Origin: Streptosporangiaceae bacterium
GTDB taxonomy: Bacteria > Actinomycetota > Actinomycetes > Streptosporangiales > Streptosporangiaceae
Direction of reading: 5' to 3'
Length of the DNA: 33,937 nt
Assembly: GCA_030038495.1 (NCBI GenBank)
Contig: JASHOV010000302.1
Span: 1-33,937 of the forward strand
In this document: piece after piece, positions 1 through 7,297 of the stretch
Position numbering within the stretch: the stretch's first letter is position 1
Layout of the letters: each line of letters begins with the position of its first letter
The notes under the pieces: model-generated
Seen by the model: only the letters and a program-made list of their open reading frames with translations
Told to the model about the DNA's origin: nothing
Database searches by the model: none
Translations under genes and position numbers: made by a program

Positions 1-665
1 AGCAGGGCCAGCGAGGCACCGGCCCGTGCGCCGCCGAGAGCCGCTGGTCGCATGAGCCGGCCGAGCATGCGCATCATGCCGCCGGCCAGCGGAGCCGGCA
101 CGGCCGCCGGGAGCGGGCTCTCGGCCAGGAACACGGTGACCATCCGGTTCAGGTACTGGAAGGTCGTCGCCACTCCGGCTAGCTCGGGGAGCTGGTCGGC
201 GGGGAACGGCAGCGCGCCGCGCGCGGCTGCGGCCTGCTGGCCGCTCGAGCGAGCCCAGCGGGCGATGTCGCGCAGCGCGGGGTCGGGCATCGACTCGACG
301 TGATCGTCGGCCAGGGCGGTGGCGTCGCGCCCGTGGTCCAGGGCGCCAAGCACGGCATTGTGCACGGTGACGCAGTACGGGCAGGCGTTCTCTAGCGATA
401 CCGCGGCCGCCACCGTCTCCTTCGCCGCCCGGCTGGCTTTGCCCGGGACTACCAGCGTCTCCCGCAGCATGACCCACGAGGCCGCGAGCGGGCCGGACGC
501 CGGCGAGTGCAGGGCGATCGGCGGCGCGAGCATGCCGAAGTCGCGCTCGACCTGCTCATACACCGCGGCGACGAGGCCGGTCGCGGCGACAGGGCGGACC
601 GGTGAGACGTACCTGGTCTGGGTTATCGCCCTGCGCAGCGCGCGCTGCCGGAGGGTCGCAGTCAT
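1..665 (-). CDS. AhpD/carboxymuconolactone decarboxylase-family protein (3' end cut by window)
   Basis: Read directly from the minus strand; it is missing from the ORF track because it has no stop inside the window. The start MTATLRQRA gives an open frame of about 221 codons to the edge. Near residue 100 lies NACPYCVTVHN, the CxxC-plus-downstream-His arrangement of AhpD-like proteins, which use a redox-active Cys pair with a nearby His. Other signs are the helical composition and the motif KETVAAAVSLENAC. The gene starts 31 bp after the GMC oxidoreductase stop and probably ends that operon, so it may serve as a peroxidase or thiol-redox partner of the flavoenzyme (inference). No strong Shine-Dalgarno sequence is visible before the ATG. 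The family call is fairly firm; the substrate is unknown. Confidence 0.8.
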   Translation of the reverse strand, partial: MTATLRQRALRRAITQTRYVSPVRPVAATGLVAAVYEQVERDFGMLAPPIALHSPASGPLAASWVMLRETLVVPGKASRAAKETVAAAVSLENACPYCVTVHNAVLGALDHGRDATALADDHVESMPDPALRDIARWARSSGQQAAAARGALPFPADQLPELAGVATTFQYLNRMVTVFLAESPLPAAVPAPLAGGMMRMLGRLMRPAALGGARAGASLAL

Positions 666-696
666 GCCGGCCCGCCCGCCGTGTCCCGCCCGGCCA

Positions 697-2337
697 TCAG
701 GCGGCCTTGGTGGCGGTCGTCCGGCGGCCGCTGATGGCGTTCACCGGCAGCGGTGCGCCGTAGGTGACGTGCACGCCCCGATCCTGCGCGGCGCGCACGA
801 TGCCGGGCATGGCGCGCTCGGCCAGCGCGGAGATCGTCAGGGCCGGGTTGACCGTCAGCGCGCCCGGCACCGCCGAGCCGTCCGTGACGAAGATGCCCGG
901 ATGACCACGCAGTTCGTGCCTGTCGTCCAGCGCCGAGGTGGCCGGATCGTCTCCGATGCGGCAGGAGGCCAGGGGGTGGACCGTGTACGCGCCGACCACG
1001 TGACGCGTCCACGGCAGCACCGTGGCCAGGCCGTCTCGTTCCAGTATGTCCTTCACCATCGCGTCCGACTCCGCCCAGCCGCGCAGCGTGTTTTCCGTCG
1101 GCGTGTACATGAGCGTGCTCTGCCCGAGCATCTGCTGTGAGATGCGCGCGGCGTTCCCTGTCGGCGGCGGCGGACCGAACACGCCCTCGTTGTCGTCCTC
1201 GGACATGGTGAAGATGGTCAGCCACGAGCTCCAGCGCCGCAGCATCTCCTTTTTCTCCACGCCGAACCACGACGGCCCCGCCGCAGTAGCGGCCTGGGCC
1301 AGGATCGTGCCCAGGCCGGGCGGAAAGTAGAGCTGCTCGAGGGAGAACCGCGAGAACTCGGGCAGCGACCCGTCGAGCCGGTCCCAGCACGCCACGCTCG
1401 GTCCCCGGCCGATCTGGTTGGCCTGGTAGGCCTGGCCGCCGGGCCGGGAAAGGCCGAGGACATCCCGCACCCTGTCCTCGTTCAGCACGGCGGTGTTGAG
1501 CCGCTCACCGTTGCCGGAGAAGTAGCGGCCGACCGCGTGCGGCATGGCGCCGAGCTCGGACTCGGAGCGCTGCAGGATAACCGGGGTGGCGCCCGCGCCG
1601 GCGGCCAGCACGACGATCTTGGCATCGATCGTCCCTGTGCCGGTGTGCACCCGGTAGTCCTCGTCGTCAATGGTGCTGAAATGCGCGCGGTAGTAGCCGT
1701 CGTCCGTCCTCGACAGCCGCTGCACCTCGTGCAGGGGCCGGATCTGAGCGCCATGCGAGATGGCCGCGGGCAGGTAGTTGTGCAACAGCGATCGCTTCGC
1801 GTCGAACCGGCACCCGGCCATCATCCAGTTGCAGTTCGTGCACTGGGCCGTATCGATCGCAACGTTCACGGGGTTCGCGGTGTGACCGGCATGCTGACAG
1901 GCAGCGGCCCACAGCCCGCCCGGGTAGGTAGCCTCGGCCCAGCCCTGCTGGCTGACCGGCAGCGCCTCGACGACGCGGTCGTACCAGGGGTTCAGGGTCT
2001 CGCGGGTCACCGACGCTGGCCACATGGGCCGGCCGAGGCTGCCGCGGCGCTCGAAGATGTAACTTGGCGCCCGTGGCATGGTGGCGAAGAACACCACGCT
2101 GCCTCCGCCGACGCAGTTGCCGCCCAGCACGCTCATGCCCTGGCCGGCGACGAACTCGAAGATCCGCGTGGACGACGAGCCGAGGATGAAGTCGTGCTCG
2201 AATTCCTCGCTGGACAGCCATGGTCCGCGCTCGAGTATCACGACCTTGGCGCCTCCGGCCGCCAGGTGGTAGGCCGCGATCGCGCCGCCGAAGCCACTGC
2301 CGATTACCAGGATGTCGGTACGCTCGCTGCTGGTCAT
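697..2337 (-). CDS. GMC-family FAD-dependent oxidoreductase
   Basis: 546 aa. The N-terminus carries the FAD Rossmann motif GSGFGGAIAAYHL followed by an acidic strand end (VILERG). A cysteine cluster CTNCNWMMAGC followed by AKRSLLHNYL resembles the CxxC..GC..AK region of cholesterol-oxidase-like GMC enzymes. The C-terminus has the catalytic His context VHPLASCRIG and the Asn motif VNPALTIS. The longer ORF in the track starts 26 codons upstream inside the preceding gene. The ATG used here overlaps that gene's stop as ATGA, which supports translational coupling. Family members oxidise alcohols or dehydrogenate substrates. A GMC-type oxidoreductase (E9) is reported among accessory enediyne genes, so a role in tailoring the enediyne or its pendant groups is plausible, but orthology was not tested. 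Confidence 0.9.
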   Translation of the reverse strand: MTSSERTDILVIGSGFGGAIAAYHLAAGGAKVVILERGPWLSSEEFEHDFILGSSSTRIFEFVAGQGMSVLGGNCVGGGSVVFFATMPRAPSYIFERRGSLGRPMWPASVTRETLNPWYDRVVEALPVSQQGWAEATYPGGLWAAACQHAGHTANPVNVAIDTAQCTNCNWMMAGCRFDAKRSLLHNYLPAAISHGAQIRPLHEVQRLSRTDDGYYRAHFSTIDDEDYRVHTGTGTIDAKIVVLAAGAGATPVILQRSESELGAMPHAVGRYFSGNGERLNTAVLNEDRVRDVLGLSRPGGQAYQANQIGRGPSVACWDRLDGSLPEFSRFSLEQLYFPPGLGTILAQAATAAGPSWFGVEKKEMLRRWSSWLTIFTMSEDDNEGVFGPPPPTGNAARISQQMLGQSTLMYTPTENTLRGWAESDAMVKDILERDGLATVLPWTRHVVGAYTVHPLASCRIGDDPATSALDDRHELRGHPGIFVTDGSAVPGALTVNPALTISALAERAMPGIVRAAQDRGVHVTYGAPLPVNAISGRRTTATKAA

Positions 2338-2903
2338 CCGGGGTCTCCTGCGGGGGTGGTGTCGGGGTGGACGCTGGCCAGCTGGCGGCCATAGCTGTAG
2401 TCGGGGAACCGCCACAGGCCGTCGGCGTCCGGCGGGGCGAATCCCATCGCCGTCAGGCCCGGATGCCCGGCCGCAAGCGCGTCGACGGTGTGCATGTGGG
2501 CCGCGGTATCGAAGGCCATGAAGCAGAACAGCGCGGCCAGGATCCAGATGTCCTTCTCCGGATGATCGGGCGCGATCAGCCCGGTCACGACGGCGGTGCG
2601 GTCCGCGAATGACAGCGCGACGAAGGCCGGGACGGACGGGTCAATGACCAGGTCATGCTCGGCCGCGTATTTCTGCGCGTGCCCGTTCAGGGCCCGGGCG
2701 AGGTCACCGAGTCCATCCGCCACACCGGTCGCGGGCGTCTCGAGCAGTTCGAGTGCGCCCGCCGCGACCGCGCCCGGCCCCGACGCGGCGCCTGCGATCG
2801 CGCGGTCGTCCGGCGCGCGCTTCTCGCCGGGCACGAAGGTGTCGGCATAGGCCTCGAGAGTCAGCGTCCGGGACCGATCCTCATCCGGGGTATCCGACTG
2901 CAC
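2334..2903 (-). CDS. Small companion protein of GMC oxidoreductase (gluconate-2-dehydrogenase subunit 3-like / DUF5987-like)
   Basis: 189 aa. It begins VQSDTPDEDRSRTLTLEAYADTFVPGEKR; the 'ADTFVPGEKRAPDD' pattern recalls the small subunits that accompany GMC dehydrogenases (gluconate 2-dehydrogenase subunit 3 type). The protein is mostly helical, with a hydrophobic stretch (IWILAALFCFMAFDTAA) and a C-terminal FPDYSYGRQLASVHPD. The track's GTG start lies six codons further upstream. The GTG chosen here sits 7 nt after a perfect AGGAGG, and that SD would lie inside the longer version. The stop overlaps the GMC start by 4 bp, so the two products are probably made together and may form a complex. 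The family name is from memory and uncertain; the pairing is seen directly. Confidence 0.75.
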   Translation of the reverse strand: MQSDTPDEDRSRTLTLEAYADTFVPGEKRAPDDRAIAGAASGPGAVAAGALELLETPATGVADGLGDLARALNGHAQKYAAEHDLVIDPSVPAFVALSFADRTAVVTGLIAPDHPEKDIWILAALFCFMAFDTAAHMHTVDALAAGHPGLTAMGFAPPDADGLWRFPDYSYGRQLASVHPDTTPAGDPG

Positions 2904-2910
2904 CGATGTT

Positions 2911-2916
2911 CCTCCT
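2911..2916 (-). promoter_or_regulatory. Ribosome binding site deciding the start of the GMC companion gene
   Basis: A perfect AGGAGG on the minus strand, 7 nt before a GTG. It lies within the first codons of the longer ORF proposed in the track, so it favours the shorter protein. It probably also drives the coupled GMC gene. Confidence 0.75.
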
Positions 2917-3035
2917 GTCACGGTCCGCCCCCACCGCCCCGATTCATCGTCTGTCCAGCCGTCGCAGGCCGCTTCTTCAGCACTGCTCTCCTGCGGTAGC
3001 CGACCAGCAGGCGGCGCCGGATGGCCGCCGTTCCC

Positions 3036-4475
3036 CTACGTCGCGGTTGTAGTCGCGGTTGTTGTCGCCGGGTCCGCCACCTCGCTGTTCAATCCCTTCA
3101 GGCCCGCCAGCAGGTAGGTGCCGTCAGCCTGCACGGACCCGAAGTCGCGGTACTCCCGCTGGGTCAGGCCGCCGAGGAACGCCGCGCCTGTCACCGCCCC
3201 CGCGATCGGGAAGAACAGCGCCGGGCCGAGATGGTGCACCAGGATGCCGGTGAGTGCGACCGACGCCGGGTACGCGCCCAGCGTGCACATCATCATCAGA
3301 CCCATGATCCGCCCGAGCAGGTACTGCGGGGTCCACCGTTGACCCGCGGTGAAGAAGATGACGTTGCCCAGCCCGTTGCATCCGCCGAACACGAACAGCG
3401 CGGCCGCCGCGCCGGCCTCACCCAGGTACGGCACCAGGCACATGACCGCCGCCTGCAGGACGAATGCCAGCGCCGCAACAACCGTCGGCCGGCGCAGCCG
3501 TCCGGTGCGCGCGGCCAGCAGCGTGCCGACCAGCCCGCCAGCCGCTACGCACGCCAGTAGCGCGCCGTATCCGGCCGCACCGTACCTGGCGTGCGCGAGC
3601 GACGGCAGCGCCACGCCCACCAGGCCGCCGCCGGCCAGGTTAGCGAGGATGGTCACCATGATGAAGACCTGCATCGCCCGCGACCGCCGCAGTAATGCCT
3701 GCACCGTAAATCTGCCGACGCCGGCCTTCGCGCCAGTGCCGGTGCCAGTATCGCCAGCCGCCTGTCTGGCAGGAGCAGATGCGGGCTCGGTAACTGCTTT
3801 GGCCCCGACGCCGGCGGCCTCCGCGCGGCGCCGCGAGATGAGCGCCAGTGTCAGCGCCGACACCGCGAACGAGCCGGCGTCGACCGCGAACGCGGGGGCC
3901 GACCCCGCGGTCGCGACCAGCACGCCGCCGAGCGCGGGGCCGAACAGCGAGCCCGCCCGGATCGCCGCCTGGGACACGGCGTTGCCCGCCGCCAGCTGAC
4001 CCGGCTCGAGCAGAGAGGGCATGATCGTGTACGAGGCCGGGACGAACAGGCCCTCGCCCGCCCCGATCAGCGCCGCGAGCGGTCCCAGCGTCGCCAGCGA
4101 CACGGCGTGGCGTGTAGCCAGCACCGCCAGCGCCGCCACCAGAACGCAGCGCACGACGTCGGCCATCAGCATCAGCGTGCGTGCCCCGAGCCTGTCCGTC
4201 AGCACACCGCCCGCCGGGATCAGCACCGTGCGCGGCACCCCGTAGCACGCCAGCACGGTGCCGAGCAGGACCGGCCCGCCGCGGGTGGACAGGACCAGCC
4301 AGGGCAGCGCCACCGCGTAGCAATAGTCGCCCACCGTCGAGGTGAGCTGGCCGGCCGTCAGCAACTGGAAGTTCCGCACGGCCAGCGGTCCCGACCGCCA
4401 TGTCGCCGATATCCGCTGCCACATCCGCCGGGATACCGGACCGGTCCCGGCCGGCGGTTTCTGTCCTGCCGTCAT
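3036..4475 (-). CDS. MFS transporter (drug/metabolite exporter type)
   Basis: 479 aa with about twelve hydrophobic segments. It starts MTAGQKPPAGTG and enters TM1 near residue 35 (NFQLLTAGQLTSTVGDY). The GGVLTDRLGARTLM loop between TM2 and TM3 matches the MFS motif A region (G-x-L-x-D-R-x-G-x-R). A hydrophilic central loop (about residues 215-250, rich in Ala/Gly/Thr) separates the two halves. The overall look is that of the MFS_3/EntS-like exporter group. GAGGAGG lies 4 nt before the ATG. The gene follows the serine hydrolase by 22 bp on the same strand and probably shares its transcript. The C-terminus ends in a Thr/Ala run encoded by a 12-bp tandem repeat. Export of the cluster product, and thus self-protection, is the likely role (inference). 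Confidence 0.88.
   Translation of the reverse strand: MTAGQKPPAGTGPVSRRMWQRISATWRSGPLAVRNFQLLTAGQLTSTVGDYCYAVALPWLVLSTRGGPVLLGTVLACYGVPRTVLIPAGGVLTDRLGARTLMLMADVVRCVLVAALAVLATRHAVSLATLGPLAALIGAGEGLFVPASYTIMPSLLEPGQLAAGNAVSQAAIRAGSLFGPALGGVLVATAGSAPAFAVDAGSFAVSALTLALISRRRAEAAGVGAKAVTEPASAPARQAAGDTGTGTGAKAGVGRFTVQALLRRSRAMQVFIMVTILANLAGGGLVGVALPSLAHARYGAAGYGALLACVAAGGLVGTLLAARTGRLRRPTVVAALAFVLQAAVMCLVPYLGEAGAAAALFVFGGCNGLGNVIFFTAGQRWTPQYLLGRIMGLMMMCTLGAYPASVALTGILVHHLGPALFFPIAGAVTGAAFLGGLTQREYRDFGSVQADGTYLLAGLKGLNSEVADPATTTATTTAT
3040..3063. repeat. 12-bp tandem repeat at the 3' end of the MFS gene
   Basis: Two copies of GTCGCGGTTGT(A/T) sit head to tail, followed by a partial third. They encode the Thr/Ala tail of the exporter (TTTATTTAT). 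This is simple in-frame repeat expansion with no evident regulatory meaning. Confidence 0.8.
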
Positions 4476-4497
4476 CGGGCCTCCTCGGATGTGTTCA

Positions 4498-6225
4498 CTA
4501 GCCGCCGGTGAGGTCGAGGTGGTGAAGCAGGCCGGTAGCGGGGTCGACGGTGATGGCCAGGGTCAGGCTGGCGTATTCGCCGGTGAGATCCACGGTGACC
4601 GCCGACGAGCCGTCGCCCGCGCGGCACGGGCCCGGACGGCACCTCCCGGCCCACGCGGCGGCCGACCGGACGCGGCGCGAGACCAGGGCGGGGTCGAGCC
4701 CTTCGCCCGCAGGGACGGGCTGCCCGCCGTTGAGCCAGCCGACGACGCGGGTCAGCGCGACGGCCAGCGGCGACCCAGGGGCGGGCGGGACGGCCAGGCT
4801 GAGCATCTGGACGCGGGGTGGCTGCTCGGGGCTGAGCAAGATCTGGGCCTGAACCTCGCCGCCATCGCCGGAGAGCCACCAGCGGCAGCGCGCCGGGGAG
4901 TCGTACTCGGCCGGGCGGTCCGGGTCGTCGCCGAACGCGCCGATGCGGTCGCGGACCAGCTCGATGGCACGCCGCCGCGCCGGGTACGGCGCATCCTGAG
5001 CCACGTTCGGCGTGAACAGCCGGTCCGCCTCGGCGTCGTCCCAGTCGCGGAGCAGGCGGTTCACCGCGTCCCTCGCCGCCACCGTCTCCGGCCAGGGCTC
5101 ACCGCGGGGAAACAGGCCCGTGCCGCCGGCCACCGTGGTGGTCTTGTCCTGACGTATCAGCGCCTGCAGCAGCCTGACCGTCAGCGGGTACGGCGTGGCG
5201 TAGGTGCCATTGGCCAGGGCGACGACGCCGGTGCCTGTGGCCGGGTGCCACCGCATGTGGCTGCCGAAGCCGGGGTATCCGCCGGCGTGGTGCACGATGG
5301 GGCCGAGCGCCGGGTCGTGGTCGACGACCAGGCCGAAGCCATAGGACATCGGGAAGCCCCCCGCCGGGAACCCGGGCCACGAGCCGAAAAAGACCTGCGG
5401 CAGCTGCATCTGCCGGCGGCTGGCGACCGCCAGCGGATGGGGTTCGCCGCCGACGGTGCCGAGGCCGGCGCCGGGCGGATACGCGGCCAGGAATCCCGCC
5501 ACCCAGCGGGCCAGGTCACGCACGCTGCTGAACACCCCGCCCATCGGGGCGAACGCTCCGCACGGATCCATCGGCACCTCGGCCCAGCCCTCAGGCGCGG
5601 GGTGGTAGCCCAGGGCCAGGTCGTCGGCAGCGAACTCGGCGGCTTCGTAGCCGGTGCGGGTAAGACCGAGCGGATTCAGCAGCCGCTGCCGGATGAACTC
5701 GGGGTACGCCAGGCCTGACACTGCCGTGATGATCCGGCCCAAGATCGCGTACCCGAGGCTGGCGTACTCGAACTTGGTGTCCGGTGCCCAGGCGAATCTG
5801 ACGCCATCGGAAAGCAGCGCGGAGAAGTCCTCAAGCGGCAGCCCCTGCTGCCGGTCGGCCCACGCGTCGTCCGCGGGGAAGCCCGCGGTCATGGTGAGCA
5901 GGTGGCGCACCGTGACCCGGGCCGCGTCCGCGGTGACCGGCGGCCAGCCGCGCATCTCGGGCACGTACTCCTCGGCCAGGTCGTCCAGGGCGAGCACGCC
6001 CTCATCACGCAGCAGCATGATGCCCGAGGCGGTGAAGCTCTTGGTCATCGACGAGATGCGGAACACGGTGTCCGCGTCCGGCGCCGGCCCCCCGAGGAAC
6101 CTGCGGCCGAACCCGCCGCAGTGCACGAGTTCCCCGTCCCGCACCACTCCGAACGCCAGGCCGGGCTGGCCGTCCGGCCGCCAGTAGTCCCCCGCGATGG
6201 CATCCAGCTCCGCGAAATCCACCAT
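4498..6225 (-). CDS. Serine hydrolase, class C beta-lactamase / penicillin-binding-like fold
   Basis: 575 aa from MVDFAELD. The active-site motif SMTK (SxxK) appears near residue 60 in FRISSMTKSFT. The second motif is EYASLGY, where YxN is usual, so a Ser replaces the Asn. The third is HHAGG, the HxG-type equivalent of KTG. After the catalytic domain (to about residue 380) comes a 190-aa C-terminal extension with no recognised motif. There is no obvious signal peptide, so the enzyme is probably cytoplasmic. The track's start, 12 codons upstream, overlaps the previous gene and has GGGAG directly against the ATG with no spacer. The start used here lies 10 nt after the upstream stop and suits reinitiation; the choice is uncertain. 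Such enzymes act as esterases, amidases or peptidases. Trimming of a peptidyl intermediate or resistance are possible roles (inference). Confidence 0.88.
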   Translation of the reverse strand: MVDFAELDAIAGDYWRPDGQPGLAFGVVRDGELVHCGGFGRRFLGGPAPDADTVFRISSMTKSFTASGIMLLRDEGVLALDDLAEEYVPEMRGWPPVTADAARVTVRHLLTMTAGFPADDAWADRQQGLPLEDFSALLSDGVRFAWAPDTKFEYASLGYAILGRIITAVSGLAYPEFIRQRLLNPLGLTRTGYEAAEFAADDLALGYHPAPEGWAEVPMDPCGAFAPMGGVFSSVRDLARWVAGFLAAYPPGAGLGTVGGEPHPLAVASRRQMQLPQVFFGSWPGFPAGGFPMSYGFGLVVDHDPALGPIVHHAGGYPGFGSHMRWHPATGTGVVALANGTYATPYPLTVRLLQALIRQDKTTTVAGGTGLFPRGEPWPETVAARDAVNRLLRDWDDAEADRLFTPNVAQDAPYPARRRAIELVRDRIGAFGDDPDRPAEYDSPARCRWWLSGDGGEVQAQILLSPEQPPRVQMLSLAVPPAPGSPLAVALTRVVGWLNGGQPVPAGEGLDPALVSRRVRSAAAWAGRCRPGPCRAGDGSSAVTVDLTGEYASLTLAITVDPATGLLHHLDLTGG

Positions 6226-6235
6226 GTCCCATGTG

Positions 6236-7126
6236 TTAGCGGGCAGTGCGTTCTGCCGCATCTCCCGGATTGCCGGCGGCAGTGATCTGCGCTACGAGGA
6301 GCTCGACCACTTCTGGCGTGATCGGATTGTCCTCGTCAACTGCTGGCAGCGGGCTGACGCCGAACTCGCCGGGAGCCAGGCCGGGAACGGTGACGCCGTC
6401 CGGTGCCTCGGTCAGCACTGTCACCGCGATGGTCCCGCCCGGCCAGCCGGCCAGCGTGTCGTTCCGGCACGCGAGCAAGAAGGCAAGCCATGACCGGTAC
6501 GTCAGCAGTAGCTCACCGAAGGTATCGGCCGACGCGTCCAGCCCCTGGCTGGTAGCGAGGGCCTCGAGCTCGCCGCGAAGGAGCTCCGCCATGCGTCGCA
6601 CGCACCGATCAGGATCGCCATCAAGCTCGGGGCACGCTAGCTGGCGCGCGCCTACGCTGGCCGCCAGGCTCGCGAACGTTTCCTCGATGCCCTCGGCGTC
6701 GGGCCATGACGGCCGCAGCAGGACGGCAGTTGCCTCCCGCGAGCGCGCCAGCAGCCTCGCGATGTGCACGGACAGGCCAGCGGCGCTGCAATAGCCGATG
6801 ACGAAGGCAGGCCCGTCAGCGGGCTGGGATCGCGCAAACGAGCGGACCGCATCGGCAGCCAGGTCAGCCAGGGATATGTAGGGCCGGTCACGGGATAGGG
6901 CGTCGAGCGGATCGACCTGGTAGACCGGGCGGCCTTCAGCCCGGCCGCTGACCAGGTGGCTGAGCCGGGGCGCCGAGGAGAATGCCTGGAAATCGGCCAC
7001 CAGGACCGGCCTGGCAGTCCCGGCAACGAGCCGCCGCAGAATCGTGTCGCCGTTAGCTGGGCCGGCACCTGCGGGGGGATCCGGGGGGTCGTCGCCCCGG
7101 GACGCAGCGGTAAGGGGATTAGCCAC
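6236..7126 (-). CDS. Thioesterase-like alpha/beta-hydrolase with noncanonical active site
   Basis: 296 aa from a GTG that follows GGGAGG by about 10 nt; the track's longer version runs across the divergent promoter and into the neighbouring gene, so it is rejected. The layout resembles NRPS-type thioesterase domains: VLVADFQAFSSAPRL, then RPVYQVDPLDAL, a helical region (ISLADLAADAVRSF), a nucleophile elbow FVIGYCSAAGLSV, and a C-terminal VVELLVAQI. The elbow reads G-Y-C-S-A, so a Cys (about residue 113) stands where Ser is expected. The segment that normally carries the catalytic His reads PAVDEDNPITPEV. It may be a type II thioesterase using Cys, or an inactive or acyl-holding protein. It could supply the release function missing from the NRPS (inference). 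It is first in the leftward operon and divergent from the condensation enzyme gene. Confidence 0.72.
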   Translation of the reverse strand: MANPLTAASRGDDPPDPPAGAGPANGDTILRRLVAGTARPVLVADFQAFSSAPRLSHLVSGRAEGRPVYQVDPLDALSRDRPYISLADLAADAVRSFARSQPADGPAFVIGYCSAAGLSVHIARLLARSREATAVLLRPSWPDAEGIEETFASLAASVGARQLACPELDGDPDRCVRRMAELLRGELEALATSQGLDASADTFGELLLTYRSWLAFLLACRNDTLAGWPGGTIAVTVLTEAPDGVTVPGLAPGEFGVSPLPAVDEDNPITPEVVELLVAQITAAGNPGDAAERTAR

Positions 7127-7297
7127 GCTTCGATAGCCTCCCAGCCGCAGCGTGGTCAGGCACCCTCGATATTGCTGCCGGCAGAAGGCCGGCGGCCTGC
7201 GCAACCGGCGAGATGGCCCGCGCAGCGCATGCCGGTCACGCTTGGAAAGCCCTTCCGATGAACCGACTGACCATCCAGGGCAAGGGACAGGTGGGCG
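7127..7297. promoter_or_regulatory. Divergent promoter region with two adjacent palindromes
   Basis: 171 bp separate the leftward thioesterase-like gene from the rightward condensation enzyme gene, so both promoters must lie here. It holds a perfect 10-bp palindrome CTGCCGGCAG and, one base later, AGGCC-GGC-GGCCT. Both are GC-rich and could arise by chance in this genome, but their adjacency in a short divergent spacer makes an operator plausible. No confident -10/-35 boxes were identified. Confidence 0.45.
7175..7198. repeat. Pair of adjacent inverted repeats
   Basis: CTGCCGGCAG is followed directly by A and then AGGCC-GGC-GGCCT. Each is a perfect dyad. They lie in the middle of the divergent intergenic region and could be a regulator binding site. 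Confidence 0.5.

Noticed and set aside
4342-5718. 458-aa plus-strand ORF opposite the serine hydrolase
   Set aside because: The minus strand encodes SxxK and HxG motifs in a normal-length protein; the plus frame has only low-complexity Arg/Ala/Gly sequence.
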